Shown one piece after another: positions 9,510 through 20,808 of a stretch of 64,000 bases of DNA (the stretch's first letter is position 1; the number at the start of each line of letters is the position of its first letter). The position numbers and the translations under genes are program-made. The stretch spans positions 276,072 to 340,071 of the forward strand of contig JAKVBG010000001.1 of NCBI GenBank assembly GCA_022447605.1. The letters run 5' to 3'. The DNA comes from Mariniblastus sp. Its GTDB lineage: Bacteria; Planctomycetota; Planctomycetia; Pirellulales; Pirellulaceae. The notes beneath the pieces were generated by a model, which made no database searches, was not told where the DNA came from, and saw nothing but the letters and a program-made list of their open reading frames with translations.

Positions 9510-10469
9510 CTAACCCTTGTAGATTTTGCGCCCAATCGCCGGGTTGTAGACCGTCCAACGGCTGTCCGTATTGACATCTTCGTCGATCATCTGCTTGGCA
9601 CAGTGAATCTTGGCGTCCAGGTTGTCCAGGTGGTGCAAGGCGATCGCCTCGAGGGTCATCGGCAACTTGGGGCTGCCAAATTCGTACTGCCCGTGATGAG
9701 AGACGATCATATGCTTCAGCCGGGTGGCCAACTCTTCCGGGAATTCTTCACCCGATTGTTCCGTCACGGCTTGGATTGTTCGATTGAGCATGTCGACACC
9801 CTGCACAAGGTGTCCCAACAGTTGGCCCGAATCACTGTATCCCAGGTCCGGTTCATAGGTCAATTCAACCGTCTTTCCCATGTCGTGCAAAAACGCACCC
9901 ATCAACAACAGATCTGAGTCCAACCCCTCGTACAATGGACCGACGACCGCCGCGACCTCCATCAGGGAGAGCGTATGTTCCAACAGTCCACCCCGATAGG
10001 CATGGTGATTCTTGATACCGGCCGGGGCCGACCGGAAGCGGCGCATGAAATCCTCATCCACCAGGAAACACTCGGCCAGGTTGCGGAGATGGACATTCCC
10101 CATTGACCTGAGCAGTTCGGCAATCCGGCCCGTCATTTTTTCCAGCGAGGCATTGGAAAGCGTCGTGAATTCCGTTTCATCGATCTTGCTGCTGTCCGTT
10201 TTCGAGATGGTCTTGGCGAGCACTTGCATACCACCGTTGTACAACTGGCTGGCCCCTTTGACATGGATGTAATCACCATTCTCAAAACCGTCATACTGGT
10301 TTTGCGTCGCATTCCACATCATGGCCGTGAGCGAACCGGTCTTGTCACTCAACCGGACCTGCAAGTACAGGTTACCCTGACGGTTGGGTCGCAATTGCTT
10401 TTCCGACGCCAAGAACACCTGGTCAACCGTTTCACCGTCTGACAGTTCGTTTACATAGCGGCGGTTCAT
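9510..10469 (-). CDS. 3'-5' exoribonuclease, YhaM-like (OB fold + HD domain)
   Basis: A 319-residue protein. The first 100 residues form an OB-fold nucleic-acid-binding domain (LYLQVRLSDKTGSLTAMMWN, then GDYIHVKG). An HD phosphohydrolase domain follows, with HTLSLMEVA, FLHDMGKTVEL (about residue 190), a SHHG motif and HHLDNLDAKI. This order matches YhaM/CbfI exoribonucleases of Firmicutes, which trim RNA or single-stranded DNA 3' ends using metal held by the HD residues. I started at the ATG at 10469, since the upstream 23 codons (TTG-like start) look non-coding. It converges on glgA with a 39-bp gap. Confidence 0.85.
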   Translation of the reverse strand: MNRRYVNELSDGETVDQVFLASEKQLRPNRQGNLYLQVRLSDKTGSLTAMMWNATQNQYDGFENGDYIHVKGASQLYNGGMQVLAKTISKTDSSKIDETEFTTLSNASLEKMTGRIAELLRSMGNVHLRNLAECFLVDEDFMRRFRSAPAGIKNHHAYRGGLLEHTLSLMEVAAVVGPLYEGLDSDLLLMGAFLHDMGKTVELTYEPDLGYSDSGQLLGHLVQGVDMLNRTIQAVTEQSGEEFPEELATRLKHMIVSHHGQYEFGSPKLPMTLEAIALHHLDNLDAKIHCAKQMIDEDVNTDSRWTVYNPAIGRKIYKG

Positions 10470-10617
10470 AATTTTCTCACGGGGTAAAAATTTGCTTGCC
10501 AGGGCACCGATTCTAGGCACCATCGCGCCTCGATTCAATGAGACGCTCGTACCGGCCCCGAGCTTTTGGCATCGCCGGCCAGGCCGACTGGCCAGGGGGG
10601 CTCACGCGAACCCCAGC

Positions 10618-11376
10618 TCAGAGGTCGGAGTAGTCGGTGGGAACCAGAAACCAGTTCTGAATCCCGGATACCGTATCCTTGTATTGCTCGAGGTTCTTCA
10701 TCCTGTCCCATTCCGGATGAGCCAAAAACGCTTTCCAGTGCTCCTTGTGCTCGTCCATATTGGCGGCGCTCAACATGTAAACCAGGTTGGGCGAATCGGA
10801 ACCGGCGATCGTTTCGGCAAAAAAGACTGGCCCCATCTTGACGTCCTTCATCAACTGGATCTCGCCCTCGTCAAACATCTGCACCTTGCGCCGTGCATGG
10901 TCCTCGGTATGACTTTCATAGAGTCGCAACTCAAAAACCCGGGGAAGTTTCTTCTGTGACAATTCCGATGTTTCCATCACCGGCATGCCACGAAACGCCT
11001 TCAGCAAGCGGCTGTTGATCCGCTCAAAGGCCGGGCTCTTGAGCGGTTGGTCAAAATAATCCTTGGCCGAATCCTGGTACTCCCGGTCCTTTTCCAATGT
11101 CCCTCGCAAGTTGACAAATTGATCGGCATTTTGAAAAGGTAGCAGCAGGAACATCGAATGGTCCCCCTTGGTCGACTTGAATACGCCGACCTGGTGAAGA
11201 CCGGCTCGGTGCAGTGCCGGCATCAGGGAAGCCTTGAGGTATTCGTCCACCACGGCCTGTTTTTCCGGTGAGTTATTCACGTAGACGCGCAACTCGTACA
11301 GCTCGGGAGACTGGCCCGATGCAACGGCGTGCTGCATGGCCCAACCGAAAACCAACAACAACAGGACGTTTTTCAT
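10618..11376 (-). CDS. Secreted NIPSNAP family protein (two NIPSNAP-like domains)
   Basis: A 252-residue protein with a signal peptide (MKNVLLLLVFGWAMQHAVA). It holds two ferredoxin-like alpha/beta repeats of the NIPSNAP family, starting at YELRVYVNN and at FELRLYESH. Both are about 100 residues long and end in hydrophobic/aromatic segments. The start has a good upstream site (AGAGGTGA). The family is common in Planctomycetes as exported proteins, but the substrate is unknown. It lies in the same direction as the downstream yhaM-like gene, with about 150 bp between them. Confidence 0.85.
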   Translation of the reverse strand: MKNVLLLLVFGWAMQHAVASGQSPELYELRVYVNNSPEKQAVVDEYLKASLMPALHRAGLHQVGVFKSTKGDHSMFLLLPFQNADQFVNLRGTLEKDREYQDSAKDYFDQPLKSPAFERINSRLLKAFRGMPVMETSELSQKKLPRVFELRLYESHTEDHARRKVQMFDEGEIQLMKDVKMGPVFFAETIAGSDSPNLVYMLSAANMDEHKEHWKAFLAHPEWDRMKNLEQYKDTVSGIQNWFLVPTDYSDL

Positions 11377-11528
11377 GGCTCACCTCTTTACGGTTACGGT
11401 TCTTGTGACAGGCATCATTCGAACCGCAAATCGGCACAACGTCCATACCACGAACCGGTACCGGAAGTGTCTCAGCGAGCGACCGTCAACCGGATGCCCC
11501 CGGAAGAAAATGTTCTGCTCCGCAGATC

Positions 11529-14171
11529 TTACGGATTCATGGTATGCCCAAAATAGATCGCGTTCAGGAAGACGCGACTGGTTCCATGCCAAAAAGCGCG
11601 AAAGTTTGGATTGTCAGCAATCACCACCACCCGCCCCTGGCCGATCGGGTAAACGACCGCTGCGGCCGTCGACTTTAATTTTCCCAGGTTTTCCTCCGAG
11701 CAGTATCCGGCCAGATGGGGTTTCTCGGTATCGTACATCATCGGGTTGCAGTACGGGTTGTCCGACGGCTGCAAAACCGATGTGTGATTGCGAAACACGG
11801 GCAAAGTCTTGCGGGTCTTGCCAAACATCAAGGGGTGAGTCAGATCGACCCGGGTATTGAAGATCGCCCCACTGATCAGTTGCAACGCGCGGGTCTTCGC
11901 CTTGGAATCGAACGGCAGTTGGACCGACTTTGCATCGACCGCGCCGTCCTCGGTTTCCGGATCCAGGTCCGTGGCCCAATCGCCCTGGATCGCCTCGGCC
12001 ACCGAGGGACCCGACTTGCCGACCGCCACCACGGTCCCCCCGTCTCCGACCCACTCCCGTATCGCCTGCCAACGCTCGCTGGAAAGCTTGTTGTACCGGC
12101 CGGCGGGAAACAGCAACGTGGTATAACCGTCGAGGTCTGTCGTCTCCAAGCGGTCCGGCTTCAACATGGAAACCGGCATGCTCACCCGGGTGTCGAGCAA
12201 ATGCCAGATTTCACCCGCCCCATACGGCGACACGCCGCCCGCGACCGGCATGGCGATCTTCGGTTGGGGCAGCGTGACGAAATTGCTGCTGCCAAAATCG
12301 ATCCCACTGGATGTCAAGCCGCTTGCAACCGGCGAGATTATGTTGCCTCGAGCGGCTCCCTGACTCAAAACGTCCTCGATCGTCGACCTCTTGTCCGCCT
12401 GGATCCCCAGTGGCAGTAACAGGGTGCCGGCCGGGTAGGACTGGCTGGCATCCTCTTCGGTCACCGAGAACGGCTGCAGGGCGACCTTGACATTGACCCC
12501 TTTCTTGAGCAGTTGGCTGACCAACTGGACCGCCGCATCATCCCGCCAATCGACCAGGTAAAAACGGGCCGATGGGTCAGGCTCGAACGCTTGCGCGGCG
12601 CGGTCAAACAACTTGGCTGGCCGCATGCCAGTCACATCGACCTTCTCCGGGCTGCCAAACTGCTCCAGGTCATAGGCCAACGGCAAGGTCCAACTGGAGA
12701 CGTCGTAAAACACATTCTCTTTGAAACTTTTTCGCCGCATCAACAACGACCGGATAAACCGGTATTCCGCCTGTGCGGCAGGAACCACCAGTGTCCACCG
12801 CGGATCGTAGGCGCGGTCACCCACCGCAAAGCTCTCCTCGGGCCAATAACATCGGATGTCATGTCTCAGCAGCGTCTCTGCAAAATTCTGCAGGCGGGTA
12901 CGATTACCCGGGCTACTGAAAATAAATGTCTTCACTTTGTCCCGACCTGCTTTTTCCAGCGCCTCGCGGTAAAAGGAACGTTTGAATTCATGAAGGGATT
13001 CCCGCAGATCAACTGTGGCCCGCAAGCTGGACAGCGAAGTCGTAAACTGGTTGGCAATCGTTTCATGGAAACGGAGCAGACCGTTCACGTTTTCCTGGAC
13101 GTGTCCCCGCGAACTGGCCTGTTCAAACAGGATACCCACCGCACCGTGCAAATCAGGGTAGGTCGAACCCTTGCCCATGTAGAAGTCGTCAAAACGTTCC
13201 TGGGTATAGTACAGGCTTCCCCTGCGATCGAGCGCCCGGGCGTGATAATCGGCAAACTGTCGCGTCAAATCGACGTTTTCCATTGGCGTCAACGGGTTGG
13301 TCCGCTCGGGGATACCGGGCTGGAAAAAGTAGGTCGAGTTCGTGCCCATCTCGTGGAAATCGAGGACCACATTCGGCTTCCACCGGTGATAGTTTCTCAG
13401 CCGGCCACGACTCTCAGGATGCTCCGCTGGCAACCAGTCCCGGTTCAAGTCGAACCAGTAATAGTTCACTCGTCCCGGGGGCCAGTTCTGATTGTGCTCA
13501 GCATGCTGCGAATCGGGATTCGGCACACGACCTCGAAACGCGTTGGTCCAATTGGCAAACCGGTTGAAGCCATCCGGGTTCAGGCTGGGATCCAACAGGA
13601 TCACGCAGTCGTCCAGCATTTTCTCGATTTCTTCTCCCTGGGCGGCGGCCAGGTAATGCGCTACCAGGGGAGCGCAATTGGTTGCGCTCGGCTCGTCCCC
13701 ATGCACCCCGTAACCCATGTTGATCACGGCGGGCAGGTCACTGATGTCGACTTGACTTGAAACGGAAGGACGGGCCAGTTTGCGATGTTGCTGGCGAATC
13801 TCCTCCAGGCGTTTCCGATTGCTTGGCGAGGTGATGGTCAAAAGCAGTAACGGACGCTTTCCATGTGAAGTGGCATACGTCTCGATCGCAACCCGATCCG
13901 ATTGTTCGGCCAAGACCTGGAGATAATGGACCAGTTGGGCGTGGGTCAAGTGTCGTTGGCCAATCTCGAAACCGACCACTTCGGCCGGAGTCGGAACGGC
14001 GGGATCGAAATCGACCTCGGCCGGCCAGTAGCGGGTTGGCGGGTCGACCGTGATCGCCAGGCTATCCTGGGCCGGCGAAGGAGCCTGTCCCGCAAGATGA
14101 GCCAATGGCAAGCCAACTCCCAGCAGCATTGCCACCAGGGGTACGATTCGAAGGTGTTGCATGGCGATCAT
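11529..14171 (-). CDS. Secreted M14-family zinc carboxypeptidase (large)
   Basis: A protein of about 880 residues with a signal peptide (MQHLRIVPLVAMLLGVGLPLAHLAG). The first 400 residues form an M14 metallocarboxypeptidase domain, with GVHGDEPSATN (the HxxE zinc-ligand region), a substrate-binding region around LDPSLNPDGFNRFANW, and VLDFHEMGTNSTYFF (third zinc ligand). LFEQAS is a plausible segment for the catalytic Glu. The remaining roughly 450 residues include a segment like a glutamine-amidotransferase flavodoxin fold (TTLLFPAGRYNKLS, VVAVGKSGPSVAEAI). Such large bacterial M14 proteins are common in Bacteroidetes and Planctomycetes. ATG at 14162 is an equally possible start. Transcribed away from proS. 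Confidence 0.88.
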   Translation of the reverse strand: MIAMQHLRIVPLVAMLLGVGLPLAHLAGQAPSPAQDSLAITVDPPTRYWPAEVDFDPAVPTPAEVVGFEIGQRHLTHAQLVHYLQVLAEQSDRVAIETYATSHGKRPLLLLTITSPSNRKRLEEIRQQHRKLARPSVSSQVDISDLPAVINMGYGVHGDEPSATNCAPLVAHYLAAAQGEEIEKMLDDCVILLDPSLNPDGFNRFANWTNAFRGRVPNPDSQHAEHNQNWPPGRVNYYWFDLNRDWLPAEHPESRGRLRNYHRWKPNVVLDFHEMGTNSTYFFQPGIPERTNPLTPMENVDLTRQFADYHARALDRRGSLYYTQERFDDFYMGKGSTYPDLHGAVGILFEQASSRGHVQENVNGLLRFHETIANQFTTSLSSLRATVDLRESLHEFKRSFYREALEKAGRDKVKTFIFSSPGNRTRLQNFAETLLRHDIRCYWPEESFAVGDRAYDPRWTLVVPAAQAEYRFIRSLLMRRKSFKENVFYDVSSWTLPLAYDLEQFGSPEKVDVTGMRPAKLFDRAAQAFEPDPSARFYLVDWRDDAAVQLVSQLLKKGVNVKVALQPFSVTEEDASQSYPAGTLLLPLGIQADKRSTIEDVLSQGAARGNIISPVASGLTSSGIDFGSSNFVTLPQPKIAMPVAGGVSPYGAGEIWHLLDTRVSMPVSMLKPDRLETTDLDGYTTLLFPAGRYNKLSSERWQAIREWVGDGGTVVAVGKSGPSVAEAIQGDWATDLDPETEDGAVDAKSVQLPFDSKAKTRALQLISGAIFNTRVDLTHPLMFGKTRKTLPVFRNHTSVLQPSDNPYCNPMMYDTEKPHLAGYCSEENLGKLKSTAAAVVYPIGQGRVVVIADNPNFRAFWHGTSRVFLNAIYFGHTMNP

Positions 14172-14451
14172 GATCAAAACCGGTTCCCCGTTGGAAAATC
14201 ACGAAGTGTCATTCAAAGGTCAATTGAAAACTTCCATTATAGTTGGTCGAGCGGCCCAAAACGCGTCCCATTTCGGCCGTTATCTGCGGCTTGAAAATGC
14301 GGACAACCGAGCCGATCGCGGACTCGCAAAACGGGAGCCCCGCCACAAAACAAGAGCTTGTCCGCTATGGTAAATGCCGCGGACCATTAGAATGGGAACC
14401 GTCAATGGACGAACAACCGCCTCCCCTCGATTTAACCAACTTATTGGAATC

Positions 14452-15957
<1,506 letters not shown>

Positions 15958-16192
15958 GAGAAGTAGTTCCAGCTCCTGCACGGTCCACCCTTGGAATCAG
16001 CGGAGAGCGGGCGAGAAAAAAGGGCCTTATATCTTATCGAGTTGGGCTATTCATCCCAGATGGACTCAACATCGAAGGGACCGTTTCGACAGTTTTTGAT
16101 CGGAGAAACTGGACGGGCCAATTCCACAATGCCATAATGGCTGCAAATATTCTTCACCCTGTTTCGATCTAGAATTTGGATCCAATATCCCT

Positions 16193-17098
16193 ATGAAAAT
16201 TTTTGTTCCCACATTTGTCTTTGCCTGTTTGTTGACAGTCGTTCCGCTGGCTGAGGGCCAAACACCCGACCGCAGCCAGGACGAGCAGGCCATTCGAAAT
16301 ATTACCGCCGCCTACGGCCGCGCCTTCAACCAGGGTGACGCCAAGGCCCTGGCAGCCCTCTGGGCTCCCGACGGCGAGTACGTTGACCAGACCGCGACAT
16401 TGATCAGCGGTCGCGATGAAATCGAACATGCCTTTGGTAATTTTTTCGACAACAACAAAGGCCTGAAGCTGAACATCAAGGCCGACAAGATTGGCGTCGT
16501 CAATGACGAACTCGCTTTTGAAATGGGTTCCACGAACGTCTCCAGCCCGGATGGCAAATCGCGGACCACTCAATTTTCTGCCAATTTCGTCAACCGTAAC
16601 GGCAAGTGGATGCTGCTGAGTGTCCACGAACTGCCCAACAAGGCGCCTTCCCAATACGACCACTTGAAAGGACTCGAATGGTTGACCGGGAATTGGACGA
16701 CCCGGGATCCCGGCAATCAGAAGCCGGGCGAAACCGTCATTGCTGTCAGCTGTTTCTGGTCGGGCAACCAGAATTTCCTGATCCGGGAATTCTCCTGTGC
16801 TACCGACGGGAAAATCACCAACATGGGAACCCAGCGAATCGGCTGGCACGCCCCGACCAAGACGATCCGCTCCTGGTCGTTCGACAACAAGGGCGGGAGC
16901 ATCATGGGAGTCTGGAAACCGGACGGGAAAAAGTGGATTGTCAACACGGAAGAAGCCCTCAACAACGGCCAGGAACTGACATCGGTCGAGATTCTCTCCC
17001 AGGGATCCAATGGTGAACAGGTTTGGCAAGTCACCGACCAGTTGATTGGCGAACAGGCCTTTCCCGACAAGACGTATACTTTCCGGCGACAGAATTAA
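16193..17098 (+). CDS. Secreted SnoaL/DUF4440-like protein
   Basis: A 301-residue exported protein (signal peptide MKIFVPTFVFACLLTVVPLAEG). Residues of about 25-150 form a SnoaL/NTF2-like cone fold, with ITAAYGRAFNQGDAKALAALWAPDGEYVDQ and a GRDEIEHAF segment, as in the SgcJ/EcaC family. The second half (LKGLEWLTGNWTTRDPG through VTDQLIGEQAFPDKTYTF) looks like a lipocalin- or DUF1579-type beta-barrel. I see no catalytic residues that fix a reaction. This two-domain form is found in exported planctomycete proteins; function unknown. Confidence 0.75.
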   Translation: MKIFVPTFVFACLLTVVPLAEGQTPDRSQDEQAIRNITAAYGRAFNQGDAKALAALWAPDGEYVDQTATLISGRDEIEHAFGNFFDNNKGLKLNIKADKIGVVNDELAFEMGSTNVSSPDGKSRTTQFSANFVNRNGKWMLLSVHELPNKAPSQYDHLKGLEWLTGNWTTRDPGNQKPGETVIAVSCFWSGNQNFLIREFSCATDGKITNMGTQRIGWHAPTKTIRSWSFDNKGGSIMGVWKPDGKKWIVNTEEALNNGQELTSVEILSQGSNGEQVWQVTDQLIGEQAFPDKTYTFRRQN

Positions 17099-17180
17099 GG
17101 CACCCGCCGGCTGGCTTTTTCCCGTTTAACATCCAACACGACAAAACAGAACAACAACTTCAACAACAAGGAATTTTTTG

Positions 17181-17714
17181 ATGAATAGCAAGTCCCTTTT
17201 GACATTGGCAGCCGCCCTGGTAGCCGTTGCTTTCATGTTCGCACCGTCCTCTTCGGCACTGGCCCAAGGTGGAATCGGTGGAGTTCATGGTGGAGCTGCG
17301 GGCCAGCACCCCAATCACGCCAATGCCTCCGGTTTCCACAAGAATGACTCCTGGCACGTCCACGAAGGTGGAAACTACGGGTACCACTATCACTACAACC
17401 CGTCGGTCGGTTACTACCGCCCCTACGTCGCGGGTGGCTACTATGGTGGTTACGGTTATCGTCCTAACTGGAATCTCGGCTATGCCCGTTCCACGTCGCC
17501 GGCACTGGCCGCTTACTCCAACATGCGTAACGGTGCTTATGGGGGATATGGTTATCGCTACGGTTACCAGTACTCCTCAGGGAACCAGCAATACGTTCCC
17601 TATTTTCCACCAGATCCATTCGGCAACCCGGATACGGGCACCAGCTCGGCACCCGACAGCCGAAAATCGGCTCAGGAACAGTTGAACCAGCAGCTCAACC
17701 AAGACAAAAAATAA
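17181..17714 (+). CDS. Small secreted Gly/Tyr/His-rich protein
   Basis: A 177-residue protein with a clear signal peptide (MNSKSLLTLAAALVAVAFMFAPSSSALAQ). The mature part is low in complexity. Early on come Gly/His clusters, then a Tyr/Gly-rich stretch with units such as GGYYGGYGYRP and GYGYRYGYQY, then a Pro/Gln/Asn-rich tail ending QLNQQLNQDKK. AAGGA lies 8 bases before the ATG. A strong terminator sits 57 bp after the stop, so the gene is a discrete transcription unit. I recognise no domain. The composition suggests a structural envelope or extracellular protein (inference). Confidence 0.75.
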   Translation: MNSKSLLTLAAALVAVAFMFAPSSSALAQGGIGGVHGGAAGQHPNHANASGFHKNDSWHVHEGGNYGYHYHYNPSVGYYRPYVAGGYYGGYGYRPNWNLGYARSTSPALAAYSNMRNGAYGGYGYRYGYQYSSGNQQYVPYFPPDPFGNPDTGTSSAPDSRKSAQEQLNQQLNQDKK

Positions 17715-17770
17715 TCACTCCATTCGGGTGATCTCCAGCAACCACAGCGGGTTGCCTAGCAAGACGATCC

Positions 17771-17803
17771 CAACCCTGGGCAATTTGCCCGGGGTTGTTT
17801 TTT
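17771..17803 (+). terminator. Rho-independent terminator after the Gly/Tyr-rich gene
   Basis: An 11-bp hairpin (CAACCCTGGGC pairing with GCCCGGGGTTG, with one T-G pair) and a 5-nt loop, followed directly by six T. It lies 57 bp after the stop of the gene at 17181. Confidence 0.9.
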
Positions 17804-17875
17804 GGAGTCCTCTTGCCCTGCACCCGTTACCGTCGTCGGTCGTGCCGTCGTCCGAACTACTCACAAGGCAAATCG

Positions 17876-18412
17876 ATGGGCCAGATTCACTCTCATTACC
17901 CCGTCCTGCTCGTCGCAGCCATTACCAGTCGTCATGGGAAAGCGATCGAATGGGCCATCTCACAGGCCTCACAGCATTGGGGTGCAGTCTCCCTGGCGAG
18001 TGATCTTTTTGACTTCCAGGAGACCGGCTTCTATGAAAAAACGATGGGGAGCAACCTGCGTAAACAACTGGTGGCATTCCAATTGGTTGACCCGGCCACC
18101 TTGCCCGATTACAAGATCTCTTCCAATCAGTGGGAACAGCAGTACGCCCAGGAGCACTCCCACCCCGAAACGCGCCCGCTCAACATCGACCCCGGTTATA
18201 TCACCGAAGCAAAACTGGTGCTGGCCACCACCAAGGACCGGGATCACCGGGTCTACCTGCGGGATGGCATCTATGCCGAGGTGACCTTGCATTACCAGCA
18301 AAACCGCTGGTCGGAATCGAGGTGGACCTATCCCGACTATCGGCGAAGCGACTTCCAGTCGTTTTTCACCGAATGTCGGAAGCACCTGAGAAACTCGCTG
18401 AAAACGGGTTAG
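17876..18412 (+). CDS. DUF4416 family protein
   Basis: A 178-residue protein of the DUF4416 family. Conserved stretches are VLLVAAITSRHGKAIEWAI, FDFQETGFYEKTMGSNLRKQLVAF, RPLNIDPGYITEAKLVLATTKD and GIYAEVTLHYQ. The start is the ATG at 17876, with AAGG 8 bases upstream. An extension to 17795 has no homology-like sequence and would run into the preceding terminator. The family is found across Planctomycetes and Deltaproteobacteria, and its function is unknown. Confidence 0.85.
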   Translation: MGQIHSHYPVLLVAAITSRHGKAIEWAISQASQHWGAVSLASDLFDFQETGFYEKTMGSNLRKQLVAFQLVDPATLPDYKISSNQWEQQYAQEHSHPETRPLNIDPGYITEAKLVLATTKDRDHRVYLRDGIYAEVTLHYQQNRWSESRWTYPDYRRSDFQSFFTECRKHLRNSLKTG

Positions 18413-18562
18413 CCCCCTCGGCCGAGGTTCCATCTCGTTGACGCGGCAGGGGGAGTTGTTAAAACGGTTTTTAATAAGGGTTGAGAGTTTTTGACAAGTT
18501 CACCCCTTGTTTCGCGCCCCGCATTTTCGGTTGACCCATCATCCCATGGAAAGAAGTCCTAC

Positions 18563-20737
18563 ATGTTTGTTTCTTCTCGATCTGTACGAATTTCTCGATC
18601 TGTACGAATTGCCATCTGTTGTTCCTGCTTCTGGTTGACCGGATGGCTGTCTGCCGACGAGGGGATGTACCCCGTCAGCGAAATTGAAAAACTCAATTTG
18701 GCGTCTCACGGCTTGAAGATGTTGCCGGGAGACATCTTCAATCCGAACCAGGCCTGCCTGATCGACGGTATCTGCAAGGTGAACGGTTGCACCGGTTCGT
18801 TCGTCTCACCCCAGGGCCTGATCATTACCAATCACCATTGCGCCTATCGCGCCATCCAGAGCGCCAGTACAACCGAAAATGACTTTCTGGCCAATGGCTT
18901 CCAGGCCAGGACACTGGCCGACGAAATTCCTGCCAAGGGCTATACCGTCCGGATTACCGAGGCCTTCAGCGACATCTCCGAACAGGTACTGGCCGTGCTG
19001 GAAGAGGGGATGGGATTCGCCGAACGTACCAAGGCGATTGACCAGCGGCGGAAGGAGCTGGAGAAAGCGGCTGAGCAGGCCAACCAGGGCATGCGGGCCG
19101 AGGTTGCCGAGATGTTTGCCGGGAAAACGTATGTCCTCTTCCTGTACACCTACATCACCGATGTTCGCCTGGTCTTTGCACCCCCGGCCTCGGTAGGGGA
19201 ATTCGGTGGTGACACGGACAACTGGGAATGGCCGCGCCACACCGGCGACTTCACTTTTCTCAGAGCTTACGTCGCACCCGACGGCTCAACGGCGGACTAC
19301 GCCGAAGAAAATGTGCCGTATCAGCCGAAACGCTTTATCCAGGTCGATCCCAACGGTGTCGAGGAGGGCGACTTCGTAATGTTGATCGGCTACCCGGGAC
19401 GAACGGCCCGGCACAAGACGGCCAGCTTCCTGGTGTACGAAGAACAGGTACGGTTGCCTTTCATCGTTGACTTGTACGGTTGGCAGATTGATCAAATGGA
19501 AGCGGCCGGAAAAGAGAACCGGGCCCTGGCCCTCAAGCTGACGTCGCGCATCAAATCGTTGGCCAACGTGGAGAAGAGATCCCGCGGCCAGCTCAAGGGA
19601 CTGCGACGGGCAAAGATCGCCGACGGGAGAGCCGCCAAGGAAGCCGAACTGCAGGCGTATATCGACGCCGACCCGGATCGGCAAAAACAGTATGGGCACC
19701 TCTTGAGTGAAATCAACAACGTTTACGCGGAAATGGGTGAGACGGCGGCATTCGAACTGAATCTGCAGAACCTGACTTCCGCGTCGCGGATGATGAACCT
19801 GGCCTTTTCCATGTACGACAGTGCCGTTGAGCGGCAAAAACCGGACCTGGAACGGGAAGCTCCCTACATGGACCGGAACTTTGACCTGACGCGAAAACGG
19901 CAATTGCTGAACCAACAGAATATCGATCCGGCCACCGACAAAGTCCTTTTGTCGGGCATGCTCGATCGACTGGCCAAGGTACCCGCTGCCAAGACAGTGG
20001 ACGCGCTACGTGTGGCTCAGTTGAAAGACAACCTCCGCAACAATTACCTGGACTCGATGTATACCCAGTCCTGGCTGATCGACAAGAACTACGTCGAGGA
20101 TGGATTTGCCAAAACGCCGGCCGAGTTGAAAGAACTGGATGACCCGTTCCTGAACTGGGTGATCGAACTGTATCCCGAATACCTGAAGCTTCGCGAAAAA
20201 GGGAAGGAACGAAATGGCCGACTGGACCAGCTGTACGGCGAGCTGGTTGCCGTCAAGCAGCAGTTTCAAAACGCCAATTTCGTTCCTGATGCCAATGCGA
20301 CGCTACGGCTCACCTTTGGCCACGTCAAAGGCTATTCCCCCGAAGACGCGGTCTATAAATCACCGATCACTTCCCTGGCCGGGGTGATCGACAAGACAAC
20401 CGGTCAGGCACCGTTCATCACCCCACAAAAAATCATGGACATGCACGCCAGGCAGGAATTTGGACGCTACCGAAATGAAAAACTGGATGATGTGCCTGTG
20501 GCGATCCTATACGACACGGATACCACGGGGGGTAACTCGGGGAGTCCCATTCTGAATGCCGAGGGGGAACTGGTTGGTGTCAATTTTGACCGGGCCTTTG
20601 AAGCGACCATCAATGATTTTGCCTGGAACGAGTCGTACAGCCGCTCGATTGGCGTCGACATCCGCTATGTGCTGTGGATTACGGGAGACGTTTTCGGCGC
20701 CACCCACCTGTTGCAGGAAATGGGCGTTAAAGAATGA
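18563..20737 (+). CDS. S46 family serine peptidase (DPP7/DPP11-like)
   Basis: A 724-residue exported dipeptidyl-peptidase of family S46. These enzymes remove dipeptides from peptide N-termini in the periplasm. The catalytic His lies in LIITNHHCAYRAI (about residue 91) and the catalytic Ser in TGGNSGSPILN (residue 659). The family segment VGEFGGDTDNWEWPRHTGDF is intact and should hold the catalytic Asp region. A helical domain occupies the middle. The start at ATG 18563 precedes the signal peptide. An 18-bp perfect tandem duplication lies inside the signal-peptide coding sequence (18575-18610), giving RSVRIS repeated. Confidence 0.93.
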   Translation: MFVSSRSVRISRSVRIAICCSCFWLTGWLSADEGMYPVSEIEKLNLASHGLKMLPGDIFNPNQACLIDGICKVNGCTGSFVSPQGLIITNHHCAYRAIQSASTTENDFLANGFQARTLADEIPAKGYTVRITEAFSDISEQVLAVLEEGMGFAERTKAIDQRRKELEKAAEQANQGMRAEVAEMFAGKTYVLFLYTYITDVRLVFAPPASVGEFGGDTDNWEWPRHTGDFTFLRAYVAPDGSTADYAEENVPYQPKRFIQVDPNGVEEGDFVMLIGYPGRTARHKTASFLVYEEQVRLPFIVDLYGWQIDQMEAAGKENRALALKLTSRIKSLANVEKRSRGQLKGLRRAKIADGRAAKEAELQAYIDADPDRQKQYGHLLSEINNVYAEMGETAAFELNLQNLTSASRMMNLAFSMYDSAVERQKPDLEREAPYMDRNFDLTRKRQLLNQQNIDPATDKVLLSGMLDRLAKVPAAKTVDALRVAQLKDNLRNNYLDSMYTQSWLIDKNYVEDGFAKTPAELKELDDPFLNWVIELYPEYLKLREKGKERNGRLDQLYGELVAVKQQFQNANFVPDANATLRLTFGHVKGYSPEDAVYKSPITSLAGVIDKTTGQAPFITPQKIMDMHARQEFGRYRNEKLDDVPVAILYDTDTTGGNSGSPILNAEGELVGVNFDRAFEATINDFAWNESYSRSIGVDIRYVLWITGDVFGATHLLQEMGVKE

Positions 20738-20808
20738 GGCCGGCTGATGCCGAGTGAAATGAATCCGCCAACGGATGGTCAACAGGTGAACCTTCGATAG
20801 CAAACCGT

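Noticed and set aside
12513..13760. 415-codon open frame on the plus strand
   Set aside because: It is antisense to the M14 peptidase, whose zinc motifs are intact. The translated frame has no domain-like features.
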